Source: Edolisoma coerulescens (Eukaryota > Chordata > Aves > Passeriformes > Campephagidae). Taken from it: 64,000 nucleotides of DNA. The DNA is taken from contig VWZW01002760.1 of NCBI GenBank assembly GCA_013397115.1, forward strand, positions 599,979 through 663,978. The letters run 5' to 3'. Below, piece by piece: positions 37,055 to 49,603 of this stretch. The stretch's first letter is position 1. Every line of letters begins with the position of its first letter. The notes under the pieces were generated by a model. It ran no database searches, was not told where the DNA came from, and saw only the letters and a list, made by a program, of their open reading frames with translations. The translations under genes were made by a program, and so were the position numbers.

Positions 37055-37246
37055 AAACGTCTTGGGGTTTTAGTACTACGACACCTTTGGGAAAGGCAGC
37101 GGCGTCAAGCATCGAACAAAGTTACGCGAGAAAGGAAAAAAGAAGGAAAAAATAAAAGGGACTAACTCCTCGCGCTGCGCCCACGGGGGTGCGATTTGTC
37201 GCAGGATCCGCACGGGCGGTGCTCGGCGCGGCACCGAGCGGAGCGG

Positions 37247-37885
37247 NNNNNNNNNNNNNNNNNNNNNNNNNNNNNNNNNNNNNNNNNNNNNNNNNNNNNN
37301 NNNNNNNNNNNNNNNNNNNNNNNNNNNNNNNNNNNNNNNNNNNNNNNNNNNNNNNNNNNNNNNNNNNNNNNNNNNNNNNNNNNNNNNNNNNNNNNNNNNN
37401 NNNNNNNNNNNNNNNNNNNNNNNNNNNNNNNNNNNNNNNNNNNNNNNNNNNNNNNNNNNNNNNNNNNNNNNNNNNNNNNNNNNNNNNNNNNNNNNNNNNN
37501 NNNNNNNNNNNNNNNNNNNNNNNNNNNNNNNNNNNNNNNNNNNNNNNNNNNNNNNNNNNNNNNNNNNNNNNNNNNNNNNNNNNNNNNNNNNNNNNNNNNN
37601 NNNNNNNNNNNNNNNNNNNNNNNNNNNNNNNNNNNNNNNNNNNNNNNNNNNNNNNNNNNNNNNNNNNNNNNNNNNNNNNNNNNNNNNNNNNNNNNNNNNN
37701 NNNNNNNNNNNNNNNNNNNNNNNNNNNNNNNNNNNNNNNNNNNNNNNNNNNNNNNNNNNNNNNNNNNNNNNNNNNNNNNNNNNNNNNNNNNNNNNNNNNN
37801 NNNNNNNNNNNNNNNNNNNNNNNNNNNNNNNNNNNNNNNNNNNNNNNNNNNNNNNNNNNNNNNNNNNNNNNNNNNNNNNNNNNNN
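37247..37885. other. Assembly gap (639 N)
   Basis: This is an unbroken run of N between two GC-rich flanks. High GC and G-quadruplex-prone DNA commonly fails in avian assemblies, and the minisatellite on its right side fits that cause. The run length may be an estimate. Apparent long open frames across it are artefacts. Confidence 0.99.
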
Positions 37886-38108
37886 GGGATTAATTGCCGT
37901 AATCGCCGTCTGCAGAAGGTTTGTTTGTATGGATATCGATACCTTTTCTCGGTTTTTAATTGTTCGAGATGGGTTTTTGCCTGCCCTCGTATCCAAGGGT
38001 CATCTGAGCAGGTTAGGCGCAGTAAGTGTTAGAGCGTGTAAGTTGTGTGGGGAAGGAGCCTGGCCGGCTTGTAAAATGGATGGTGAGCTTTGTGCTGAGC
38101 TGGGAGGA

Positions 38109-38198
38109 GGGACCGGGAGCGCCGGGACCGGGAGCGCCGGGACCGGGAGCGCCGGGACCGGGAGCGCCGGGACCGGGAGCGCCGGGACCGGGAGCGCC
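38109..38198 (+). repeat. 15-bp G-rich minisatellite, six perfect copies
   Basis: The unit GGGACCGGGAGCGCC is repeated six times without a mismatch and followed by a partial copy. Each unit has two GGG runs with loops of 3 and 6 bases, so the + strand meets the G3N1-7 rule for a predicted G-quadruplex several times over. In one frame it reads as a (GTGSA)n peptide and in another as (GAPGP)n, but nothing else supports coding. It lies just right of the promoter gap, probably at the beginning of HIF1A intron 1. Confidence 0.95.
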
Positions 38199-38204
38199 GG
38201 GGCC

Positions 38205-38236
38205 GCACCGGCTCCCAGCGCCTTTGGAGCCGGTGC
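38205..38236. repeat. Perfect inverted repeat, 11-bp GC-rich stem and 10-base loop
   Basis: The left arm GCACCGGCTCC (38205-38215) and right arm GGAGCCGGTGC (38226-38236) are exact reverse complements around the loop CAGCGCCTTT. It directly follows the minisatellite. No U-run follows, and this is a eukaryotic genome, so it is not a bacterial-type terminator. Function is unknown. Confidence 0.9.
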
Positions 38237-41200
38237 CGGGGTGGGATGGGGGAGAAGCGCCTCTCGGTCCGGTGAAATCCCAACAGGGGGGCACCTGGGT
38301 GGCACTCCACCTTTAGTTTCTCTGCTCCAAGCTGATGGCTCTTGAGAAGCCTGGCAGAAAATGTTGCGACCAAAATGATTAATCTGTGCTTTGCTCTGCT
38401 GCCCTAATTTAGTGGCAGGTCTAGGAAGGGGGTTTGAGACTTCAGTTGTTTTCTGATACTTTTTTTTTTGTTGTTGTTTATTGGGGTTTTTTTGTTTCTC
38501 TTTTTTTTTCTTCTTCTTCTTTTGCCCTTGAGCATTTGTTATTTTTTGCTTACCATTCTGCCCCGCTGGAGGACTTTTTTGCAATTTCCTTATCCTGGAT
38601 GTAATCTGCTTTCTTCAGAATGCAAGAATCAGTATGCAAAGCTTATCCTTCCTTCCTAAAGGCAGGGCTTAAGAAAGAGAATTTGTTGTTTTCTGTTTCC
38701 TGCAGACAGAGTTCAAAGTTGGGAATGTTTCTTATAAAGGAATATTCAGATTACTCCTGTTGTAGGGTTTTAATGGAAAACATAAAGCTGTGTCTGTGGT
38801 ACGTTCATCCTGGGGGCTCTGGATGTACAGTTGAGTGAAGATGGCTTAGCAAAAAAGGAAGGATATCAGCTCAGCAGAAAACTTCGTGGAGATCTCAATC
38901 ATTTCTCAAAAACCTGGGTTTTTGGAGGGTTTAGGTTTGATAGTGTCCATATTCAGAATACCTTGAAGGGAGAAGTCCTTTAGGTCCTGTTCTTTATCAT
39001 CTTTGCTGATAAAACTTTGGCTAATTGTATATACAGTACACCTCAATTTTGGCATGGGTTAAGATCCTTTTATTCCTTGCCTCTCCCTCTGCTTGTATGT
39101 GGATAGTGTTTATCTCTTGATAATTAACGTAAAGCTTGTTGTTTACTTAATTATGTGCTGTGAGATTCAGAAAATACAGAATTGGACCAAGTTTGTGTCT
39201 CAGTCTTTTAAATGAAATTTAGTCATAACAGTATCTGAAGGTGTGGACTTTTACACTGGCCTGTTGAGTCCATTTTTTGATGTGGTTCCAAGCTTCTCAT
39301 ATATGTACAGGGGTCAAGATTCCCTAAGAAATTAAACATCAGCACCATGATTAGATACTGAGTTATTTGGGTTTTAGCCATTCTTCAGTAGTTCTATCAC
39401 TTTGATGTGCTCCTGGGTTTTCCCCCAGGTGCTACAAGGAAAGTGTTTCAGTGCGTGGAGTGGGTGAAACAGAGTTGTTGGGAGCTTTGTTTGCTCATTG
39501 TCTCTCATTTGAGCCAAATTTAAGGCTTTTGTTGAGAAGCAGGAGATTTTCTTCAATATTCTTTTAACAAACTCTAGTATGGAGATGGCTGATGCAATGA
39601 AAAGTTTTTCCTCAGGTCTGTGCTGTGACACTTCACTATTTAGCAGAGGAATTCTGGTACCTTTTAAAGTAAATGAGTCCTTTAGCGTTATGGGGTCGTC
39701 GTTACTTTTGTAGTGGCTTGCAGCTGGTAGGTAACCCAGATTCATTTTTTCTAGTGTGTTGTAAATCCTTATAGCATAAAATACGTATTTTTAATGCTTT
39801 GGGTGCTAAATAAAAATGAGAAGTGGTTTCTGGAGTGTTCATTCTGGGTCTTAAGATGGTATAAACCAGTGAAATTCACTATCCTGACAGGAGTGCCTTG
39901 CAGAAGAACTTCACCTTTTCAGTTTCTCAGAGCTGGGCCTTGAAACTTAATTTTTAGTGTCTAAGGGGGATGATTTGGAAGACTGGGAATTTTCTGCCGG
40001 ATCTTTGCCTCTGGAGTCCAGCTCCAGAATCTGTTTGAGAAGCCTGTATCCTGTGCCGATAGCTCTGAGGGCAGTGGCTACCCCCGTTTGTTCTTAAACC
40101 TGTGTGAGGTCTTTAGAATTGTATGTGCCGTTGCTTTTGTCTGTTAATTTCTTTCAGCGCTGGTGGAACTGAGCCACCGTTGCTGGAGTCGAAAGTGAAT
40201 ACAAAACCCTTTTGTGTACTGTGACACTCTCTGGGCTGTAAGAAGAGGAGGAATCTTTCAGTAGATCTCCTGTAGAGTCTCCCCACAGGTATGGGGAAGG
40301 CTGAGTGGTTTCTGGCTCACAGAACGGTGATTTTACTGCTTTCTGGATTTTTCTGGATTGTTTGCCTTCCCATAGGGCTTACCTGTGTTGTCTGTTCTTT
40401 GCACTGCCTCAAACACGGGAAGTTTCATGAATTCCTTTAATAAAAATGACCAGAAATGGTTTTCCAGTGCCCACTAAAGGTGAAGGGAACAGCATAGTGC
40501 TGCTGCCCGTCCTCATCAGCATCAAGGCACTGAAAATCAGGGAAGAATAGCAGGATTTGCCTGCTGCAGAAACTTTCCATAATTTTGCTCTGCTGGTGCT
40601 TTGGTTCTCTTTTATCAGTGAAGGTCTGATAATTTGGCAGTATGCTGATGGAAGCAGCAGGAGGGTTTTCTGGTTTTCGTTTACAGTCATGCTTGCTGTG
40701 CCCTTTAAAACACAGTGTCTCCAGTCTGCAGTCTGGGTCTCTTGGTTGGGGAGCCTGAAATACCAACAATCCGTCCACGCTTAGCCAGGAGGGCCGGTGC
40801 AGCTGTGATCAGATGGTCCAGGTTGTCAGGGGGTCTGTAACAGGGTAATGTGATAATAAGAGGTTTTTGTTTCAAGTACTTTCAAGCTTTTCTAGCAACT
40901 CAGCCTTCTGTAGAAATGCTTTTCCTTTCTGGTGTCTCTGGAGGCACATCCTGGACCATTTTTGGAAGGTGTAGGGGGAGAACAAATACTGTTATCAGCA
41001 GCTTAAGTGTGGCAGTTAAGTCAACTGTTGGTTTAAAGGTGGAGGTGTGGACAATCCCTTTTATTCTCTCATTTAATTGCCGTCTCCATCTTCTGGTTGA
41101 TTTCTCTCTTATCAGAAGTGCCCATCAAGGGTTTACTTAGGTTAGGCTAAGGTGGCATGTCCTTTGTAAGCCTTGAGGAGCTGAGAAGCAGTGCCAAGCT

Positions 41201-44200
41201 GTCTTTTTACTGCCACCAGAAGAGAGGCCAGAGGAAACCATCCTGCTGTCATGTGTAGCCCTCAGTCAGCAATGTAACACGCGAATTCACCTACAGGTGC
41301 TTGCTTCCTCCCCTGCACAGTGTGAAAGCAACCAGAGACCTTTGTTCCTCCCTATCCTTGAACTGTAATGCCTGGAGTTTGTGCGGCTGGTTCCAAGAAT
41401 CTGATTGCTGATGGTGAAGTGGAAAAAAAAAAATTAGTCAATAAATATTAATAACACTGTCAAATGTCAGTGGTGTTGCAGTGTAAGACCAAAACTCTTA
41501 GAATTGCGCACGTTCCCTTTGGTGTGCTTCCAGGCTGGAAGACTGGAGGACTTTTGCTGAGCCTATGTAACACAGTGGATTGAATTCTTGAGTGTGTTCG
41601 TGTTGCTCAATAGTAATATTGCACCAATTTCTGTCAGAATGCTGGATTTCAAGTAGGCTTGCATGAGATTTTTGATATTAAAGGGGACATTGAATGACAG
41701 AAGCTGCTGGTTTTTGAGTGTCCTTTTTTTTTTTTTTTTTGTACTACAGAAGAGTATTAGGCAGTATTAATTCATTCCCAAAGAGTTTGGTGTTAGGATA
41801 TGCCAACAAAATAATTTTTACATGGTTGTAGAGTGTGCATTGCTAAGTAAACCCAGGAGGGAAGTCTCGCATGGTTCAGGGGTGGTATACGAGAGCATCA
41901 AGCTTTTCCTGATGATACTGCTCTTCCAAGGAGATGCAAATACCAATCCAATTACAGGATGTGTTCTTTAAAAACCAAACAGATTCAAAACAAAAACAAA
42001 TCTTGCAGGAGCCTTAAAGAAGGAACAGTAACCCATACCTGTTCCTAGCAAGCTGGTATCCAAAAGGAAGGAATGTTCCAGATTCCAAGTCATCAGCTCA
42101 ACTGCACCTTTTATCTTCACATACACAGTTATATGGGCAGGTGTTTACATGCCTCAGAAAAACCACCTAGGTAATGCATGGAAAGAACTTGGACCTTAAT
42201 CATCTTTTCATGTTATAACAGCCCTTTCCCTTTTGAATTCGAGAAAGTTTGAGCATTTTGAGGCTCTCCTGCGAAACTTCCTTTGTGTTAGAGTGGGTGG
42301 AAGAGAATGTAGGAGAATCTGAGATTTCCATTGAGTACTGCTCTGGAATGGGAGACACAGGGAGGTTTTGTAACACTGGGGACTACACAAATGGTCCAGG
42401 AGAGAAGGTGAGCCTTTGTACTTTAACTAATGACTGAAAATTCAAGGAAGATACAGGTTTCCAAATTACCATTGGATATGAAGCCTACTGAGGTTTTCCT
42501 TTACTGAGATCTCTGCTATTTAGCTTGGAATAAAAATCTCTATGAAAATTACATTCTGAAAACATTAGGAACATGGAATCAAGTGAATGCATGCCAGCAT
42601 ATGTATTTTTTGAATGCAGTTTACGTAGGTGACGAACACTTCAGGGTTCTTTGATGTGGAGCCACAGCCTCAGTTGAAGCTACGCCTGTTCCTACCAGCC
42701 TGGGGGCTGGGTTTGAGATCTCAGAGAAAGTGCATTGATAAAGAGGAGTTTCATCATGTGCATGATCTGTCCTTTCTTCCTGTTGAAGTCTGATAACACT
42801 GGGACTTGTACTGAAATATAGCCTTTTAAAACCTTGAGGTATTTTAGTACCAAGACATTCAAAATGGCTCTGCTGGCACTGGAGAACTGGTGCTTCAAGA
42901 TGGTCCATTAGTCGTTCCTTAAAGCATAACAAACTCTGTGTGTGTGTACAGAGATACTGTGCAGCTTCTGTTTAATTTGGTGTGAACGAACACTCCTTAA
43001 GCATTTTGAGAAATGTTACAACAAGTCTTTTAACTCACTGCATTAAAATAGAGCCTGAACTTTAAGTGAAGAACTGAGGATACTGAATCAGCAGCACTGA
43101 TTGTAATTACAACAGTGCAAGATTTTACCCAGCTACTTATTTGAATAACCTTTTTTACTTGATTTGTAATAATCCTGGAAGTGTTACCTGAAAAAGATGA
43201 CCCATTTTGTTTACTAGAATGAGTTCTTTCACTGTCAATCCTAAACCAAACCTAGACTGATGCCACTATGAAAATTTGTGCATTTCAAGAAGCAAAAGGA
43301 TTTGAGGCCAAGCCTCCTGTTTTTGCTCACTATGAGAGTAGTAAATGGACTATTATGCTAGAAGGGGAGTTACTAGAGGCTTACCTCCTTATGTTTGCTC
43401 CCTGCTCTCCTCTGTTGGAAGACATGGGAATATGCTCTGAGGAAGAGAAAAAGTAATCCACATCAAATATAAAGGCTACAGTCTCCACTAGCTAAACTAA
43501 AGAAAGGAATGGTTTAGCTGGGATGGGAATTTTGGTGCTCAGTCCTTCAGAAATGACTTTTTCCTTGCACTCTATTGAGTCAACTGGATGCTGAGCTGAC
43601 ATTGCTGCAGGCTTTTTGTCCTAGCTATTGTTGTAAATGTTTCTCTTGACTGCTTAGTGGGTCTGTTCTTTATTCATACAGAAAACTAAGATTCGATATC
43701 TTTTGGGTTTTTTTTGTTTTTTTTTTTTCCTGTTCTTAAAACTTTTGATTACAAAATACCCTGTTAACTGAAAGCAGTTGAGGAACTTGAGTTGAAGGGA
43801 TGAGAATTTGGATGGAGGCAGTGAGGGAAGATGTCCAGCCTCCAGTCTAGAAAACTGAATGCAGTGAAAAAACCAGAAGATATATTTTAATGCCATGATT
43901 TAGACTAAAATTACTTACTTTATCAAGAGTCTGCATCTGTCTGAAGGTAGACCAGTTCTTAGTTAAGACATTATTAACTGAGAGCCTGACAGATATCTCG
44001 GGGATATGTTTTGCATCATTTTTTGTGAGCTTGGTAGAAGCAAAAGCAGAAGGGCTGAAGGGAGGAGAGCACTTAGTGTCTAGTTCTGTCAAGCCCATGT
44101 TCTGATTTTTCTTTTGAATAGCTCTGATTTTTCTGTAATAATAAACACAATTTAACTACCATATTTCTTTCATCCTGAAGGGTAGAGCACAACGAATTAG

Positions 44201-47200
44201 GGGGGAAAAAAGATATATTCAAGGAAAAAGCCGAAGAACCTAGCTGAAAAAAAAAAAAAAAAGAATTTTCTTACATACCACTACTGTATGCCATGTGGTT
44301 ATTTAAAAACAGTAAATTATGATGCAAAGGTAACCTATCAGTGGGTTGCATTGTATAGTAAGACATGATAGAATCACTTCACCATGATCTAAATTAGAAA
44401 TTACAATATTTAAGCTTTTCCCTTCTTACTCACACTTTCTATGTGGGGAGGTAGTTGGGGTTTCAGGTCAATTCAAGGCCAAATCCAAATGATGGATAAT
44501 CTTGTCAGCGTGGTCCTGTGCTGGCTGCGAGGCTTTAAGGCTCGGCTGCCTGTGCTGTAATTTGTCTGTAGGATGGGTGTTTATATGGACTTTGTGGTGT
44601 CAACAGTAAGGTGTGAGCTGATGTGCAGCCCAGCCCGGTGGAGTCTCCTCTCGCTGCCTCTCCCCACTCTCATTTTGCAAACGGCAGTGGCTTTCGGAGC
44701 GTTTGTGCTGCTGTAGCTAATCCAGGCTGACCTGCCTGCCTGCTCTCCTGATTTGTTAGAGTTTTACCAGTTAGGGATTTGTTTTGGTGGTAGTCAAGCT
44801 ATGGGAAATGCCTGTAACTACCCTCATGTAAAGAAAATGGTTTAAATTGCTGTGTTAAAAAGAAATATACAAAGGAGTGAATTTTAATAGTTTACATACA
44901 GTGGTGTTGTCTCTGCTTGGATATTACGTTAGTTTCTGCAGTTAAATCTCTTTTAAATCATTCATACCGTATGTAAGGAATTTCTGAGTTCTTTTCCTGA
45001 GCTGGATTAGTGGGCTGTGATCTTCATTAATTCATGAAGAGCAAGACTTTCTTCTGTGTAATCACATGCTTCTGATTACACACGAGGTTTGGGTGTGGGG
45101 TTTTTTTTTTCCTTGCAAGAGCTCTCTACACTGACTATAACATAAGGAGAACTAGTAAATAAAATTGGCCATAAAGCAATAATACTTTAAAAGGAAATCA
45201 CGTCAAAGCAAGGCGGGTCAAAGCTGTAACCCCGAGCTCATGGAGAATTGGCAGCTGAGAGAGTGCACTAATTCTGTAGAGCTGCAATAGGAGGAAGGAG
45301 CACCCCTCCCAACCAATTTGGAAAAATTTTGCCTGCTGAGGGATGAACAGTCTGGGCTGCTGGTCAGGCCAGGCAAGTGTGTCACTGCAGGGCTGGGAGG
45401 GAGAGGGAATGGGCCTCTCGGGGCTGCCTGTGACTCTGGGTGATGTTTGTGTGGGTCTGTCTCAAGACTTGATAGATGTTGCTAGCACTGCAGCTCTGTC
45501 CTCCCTCACTGAAGTTGATCAGCTTCTTAGCTCTCCATATATCTGAATAACTGGATTTGAGTGGTGCTCTCTTTCATTGTAAGTCAGTTTTTCATATGAA
45601 GTTGTCTATAGGGCAGTTCTGCTGTTTTAGTTTCTCTGTGCTAAGTGCTGGGCTTGCCTAGGCCTTCTTTCCATAGAGGAATAATTTAGCAAGTATCATG
45701 GTGAGCAGCTCTGGACAAAACACAGATCTTACAAACAGTGAAAAAACCCAAGTGATTGTGTATTCAGCACAGTCAGGAGAGTAGAGCTCTGTCCCAACAC
45801 TCTTTGGCTGTAGGTGAGAGTGGTTGGTGTGGCCATGCCCAGGGCTGAGTCCTTCACACTCCACATGGACACAGCTGGTTGTTCTGGGTGTTCTGCAGGG
45901 TATGGCTGCAGACCAGGAGCTGCACCTCTGTCCTGTTCAGCTGTGCTGCCAGAAATACCTGGCTTAGGCTGGGCCTGAAAAGGTGACCAAGTTTTGTACC
46001 AACCGCAGGAATGCGTTCAGCCTTAAAAGTTAAACGTGAGACCACTTGCAGGTCTGCTTTCTGAAGTTCCAGCACCATCGTGATGTCATATACTTTTAGT
46101 ATATTACTGTGTCATAATATTTGCTTTTTTTTTGTGTAATGAAGAAAAAATGAAGCTATGTTGTAGTGGATATAGTTTTTGTGACTCCATTTCTAAATCA
46201 GGTATTTTTACCAGACTAGTTTTACAGTCTGAGAGGAGAGATTGTTACTAACATGGAAATATTATCTGAATCTTTTACTACCAAATGATGGCAGTTAATG
46301 TCAGAACTGAAAACTACTTCAAGCTCAGTAAGGAGATGTTACCAGATTTGAGGCATGTTACTAATTTGGATTGCTTGTTTCATCCATGGTATGTTTCTAT
46401 GAAACTTTAACAGCAAATAATGTGATAAATACAAAGCCACTTGGTTGTAGAAAGCAAATCTAAAGAGAAGAATGTGAATTGCTATGAGAAGATGTTTATA
46501 TTTTAGAATGTTTTCAAAACCTGTATCAAGAAAGATGAGCCTGGGTTAATTAATCATGCACAGTAGTTTTTTACATGGGAATGGAAAACACCTATAGGGC
46601 AAAATGAACCTGGTTAGAGAAATAGTTAGTTAGAATGGGAGAAAAGCTAGAAAATCTATAACCATAGCAAAGTGGCATAAAGGAAACCTCTTGATTTTTT
46701 TTGTTAATCTAATATTATGTGCACAGTATAAAAATTTTCTTAACACTGAGTGGTGATTTTAAAAGCTAGAAGGAGACAAAGTTGACTGCTACACATTTTA
46801 AGTTCTATCCATTGATGATTTTTTTATCTAATTATTTTCAACCAAAATTTACCAGTTACTGGTGTTATTTTCCAGGGTTGGGGTTTTTTTTGTTTGTTGT
46901 TTTTTTTTTNTTTTTTTTTTTTTTTTTTTTGTCTGTTTGCTATTGGTATATAAGAAGGAACTAAGTCAGCTTATATGTGGCCATTGATTAGTTTTTCACT
47001 CAAAGAGATGGAAACTTGGGGCTGCATTTAGACAACTGGGGCTCATTTGTATGAATCTGCTGTGGAGGGGTCTTCGGGATGGTATGGAGAATAATGTGTT
47101 ATTTGGGAGGGGCTGTAGCCCAGATGGTTTGTATGGCCAGGATGACAGGAGTTGCACACTCGACTAGAGAGGCCAATATTAACATCTCTGACTGGTGGGC

Positions 47201-49052
47201 ACGGGGTTGTTGCTGGTGTGCTTTGCTCTCAAGGCTGTTGGGCAAATTTGTGCTGTAAAACTTTGTTTCCGTTCACCATGACTTGAGGTGGGAGTCAGGG
47301 TTATATCCTTCACCTGAGCCCTTGGTTCAGCTGCAGTGAGTCCTGGTCATGAAATACCCTTTTGCTCTGGGTCTCTAACTCAAATATCTTCTGGAGCTCA
47401 AATTTTATTCTGCTATTGCATGTAAACATCTCTTACATAAAAAAAGTGGTATTGGGTTTAAAGGGGTCAGCGAAACTGCTTTCAGTGAGCTATGATGGAT
47501 AATGTGCTTAAGATTCTCTGCTTCTGTATTCTGGTGGTAGAAATACAAAATGGAAATCAATGTCTGGCACTGAATTTGTGCAGGAGAAATCAGACCTGCA
47601 AATGCATGCAATTTCCTGCCCAGCACCGGCATTTCTGATATTTTCATTGCATGTATAATCCGCTCTGCAGCTGAGGTTTTCTTCAGACTCCTGAGGTGTT
47701 TTTGTTTCGTGCCAGACTGACAGCAGAAGGCTGCAATACAGCTCTGAAGTTTGGGGGTTGTTTTAAATGGAGCTTGGCTCCTTTTTTACGGAATACTGTT
47801 TCTGTTGTGAAGACCATGAGCTTTGCACAGGGGCAGTTCTGAAAGAACTGATAAGAGAAGTGATATGATTTATTTAAACTGATTTTGTGACACTTTGCAC
47901 CTCACTGTTTAAAATCTCCTTCCCTGAGCTCCCTTTCCTTCAGCTCTGATCGAGAGAGTGCTCACTTTGGAAATACGTTTTCTTTACAGGAATTCTATGT
48001 CATTTAATTGACTACACAGAAAATTGTGAGCAGCTATACATGCTGATGTGTGGTTTTTTATTTACTTTATGCAATTGTAACAAAGCTTAGAGTAGTTGCA
48101 ATAGTAAAGAATTTTTTTTCTTTTTTTAATTTGGTGGCATTTCAGTGTTGAGGCAACAATGACTTCACTTGGTAATTAAACCTCATTTGTGAAAGACCTT
48201 TTCCCTATTAATTTGATCCATTAAAGAAACGCTCTTTGAAGCTGGTAGTTAATCTTCCTATTTAAATGGCTGGGTTTTACTCAGATTGGTTACAGCTTAG
48301 GTTTAAATAGCAGCTAAAAATAGCCAACTGTTGTGCTGTACAGTTTAAACATCTATCTATAGTAGTAGCCTTTCTAGAAAGGAAACACGTAGTAAAAGGG
48401 AGAGGAGACGCTGCCACTCCAGCAGCACTGGTTGGTTCCAACATCCCCTTTTCCTTGGGTTTTGCCAATCAGCTCCAGCTGGCAGCACTTGATGATCTTA
48501 CTCTGGGATTAATTTTTAACAGAAAGCACTATGGGCTGGATTTGAGCAGCATTTTAGTCAGTAATTAATAATTCAATGGTTGGGAGAAGTTTTGACTGTT
48601 CCTGCTGAAGGCTGCTGCCAAGGGTGCTAAAACCTGGCAAAAATCTGGAAACTACCCAAAATATTTTCAAGAACATTAGGCTGTCAGAAAGAAAATACAA
48701 GGGCTGAAATCCCCACTTGTGAGGTTAGTGTCTATTTTCATCTCTTGAGTTGTCCTTCTCTACGTGCCCTGTGTGATTCACACAAGCCTGACAAACCTGT
48801 GGACTTGAAGTGCTCAGCTTGATTGCCAAAGCAGGGGGGGTTTGACTTAAAAGTGTCTGCAGTTGAAAAGGAAGCCGTGACAGAACTGCAGGAATCTGGG
48901 TGGATGGCAACTACTTACTTCCAGTAATTCTCTCTTGAGTTTCTGTTGTAGGATGAACATTCTGCAGGTGAAGGGATCTTGAATGAGTAGCATTCATAAC
49001 AAAAATCAAAGGCATAAAGGTGAATCTAAGGCAGCAGAATTGCTTGTGCTAC
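38237..49052 (+). other. HIF1A: HIF1A intron 1, left part
   Basis: This is AT-leaning, T-rich intronic DNA with several homopolymer runs (38461, 41727, 43709, 44247, 46878). A more GC-rich island-like piece lies at 44500-44740. No alternative first exon with a HIF1A-compatible donor phase was recognised. Open frames here are short and without known domains. Confidence 0.6.
46878..46930. repeat. T-rich homopolymer tract with an unresolved base
   Basis: Runs of T interrupted by a few G are followed by about 20 T around a single N at 46910. The base call and run length are unreliable here. It lies in HIF1A intron 1. Confidence 0.9.
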
Positions 49053-49603
49053 TGTTATGGTTTCAGCTGGGATAGAGGTAGTTTTTTTCCTGGTGCAGGG
49101 CTGTGTTTTGGAGAACAATGCTGATAGCACACTGATGCTTTAGTTGCTGTTGAGCAGTGCTTACCCTGAGTCAAGGACTCCTCAGTTTCCCATGCTGTGA
49201 CAGTGAGGAGATGCACAGGAAGGCAGGAGGGGACACAGCCAGGACAGCTGACCTGAACTGACCAAAGAGATATTCCAAACCACAGAGCGCCATGCCCAGT
49301 GTGGAAACTGGGGGAGTTGGCTGGGAGGTGCCAATCCCTGCTCTGGGATGGGCTGGGCATCAGTCAGAGGGTGCTGAGCAATTGCATTGAGCATCACTTG
49401 TCTGTCTTGGGTTTTGTTTCTCTCTTTATGTTGTCTCCCTTGTCATTGCAATAATTATTTTATTTCAATTATTAAACTGTTTTTAGGTTGACCCATGGCT
49501 TTTACCTTCATTGCAGTTTTCCTCCCCATCCCACGAGGGTGGGACAGGTAGTGAGCAAGCAGCTTTGTGGTACTTAGTTGTGGGCTGGGGTTAAACCACG
49601 ACA
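49053..49603 (+). mobile_element. Solo LTR of an avian endogenous retrovirus (ERVL/ERVK-like)
   Basis: The 551-bp element starts TGTTATGG and ends CACGACA, with the TG...CA ends of an LTR. Its sequence resembles an LTR family common in bird genomes, recognised here from memory. Flanking 5-bp sequences GCTAC (49048-49052) and GTTAC (49604-49608) look like a target-site duplication with one mismatch. An ATTAAA signal at 49471-49476 gives the orientation as +. No gag, pol or env sequence is next to it, so it is a solo LTR in HIF1A intron 1. Confidence 0.85.

Larger units (their letters stand above)
37060..38340 (+). promoter_or_regulatory. HIF1A: HIF1A promoter/exon 1 CpG-rich block, broken by an N gap
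   Basis: Both flanks of the gap are CpG-rich compared with their surroundings: 37100-37246 on the left and 38100-38290 on the right. No start codon with HIF1A-like N-terminal residues can be seen on either side. Known HIF1A genes have a CpG-island promoter and a short first coding exon that ends two bases into codon 12, far upstream of exon 2. I infer that the transcription start, 5'UTR and initiator ATG are inside the missing 639 bases. The TATA-like AATAAAAGG at 37151-37159 is weak evidence by itself. Confidence 0.75.

Noticed and set aside
1..37060. Exons of PRKCH, the usual left neighbour of HIF1A in vertebrates
   Set aside because: No kinase-domain or C-terminal PKC sequence was recognised in any frame. 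Very short exons could be missed, but nothing supports a call.
37076..38032. Open frames of 234-306 codons across the N gap
   Set aside because: They consist mainly of unknown residues from N; the frames are artefacts of the gap.
37929..38345. 138-codon frame with a (GTGSA)n pentapeptide repeat and antisense frames with (PGPGA)-like repeats
   Set aside because: They are created by a 15-bp minisatellite, which is open in several frames on both strands. Flanking residues show no domain.
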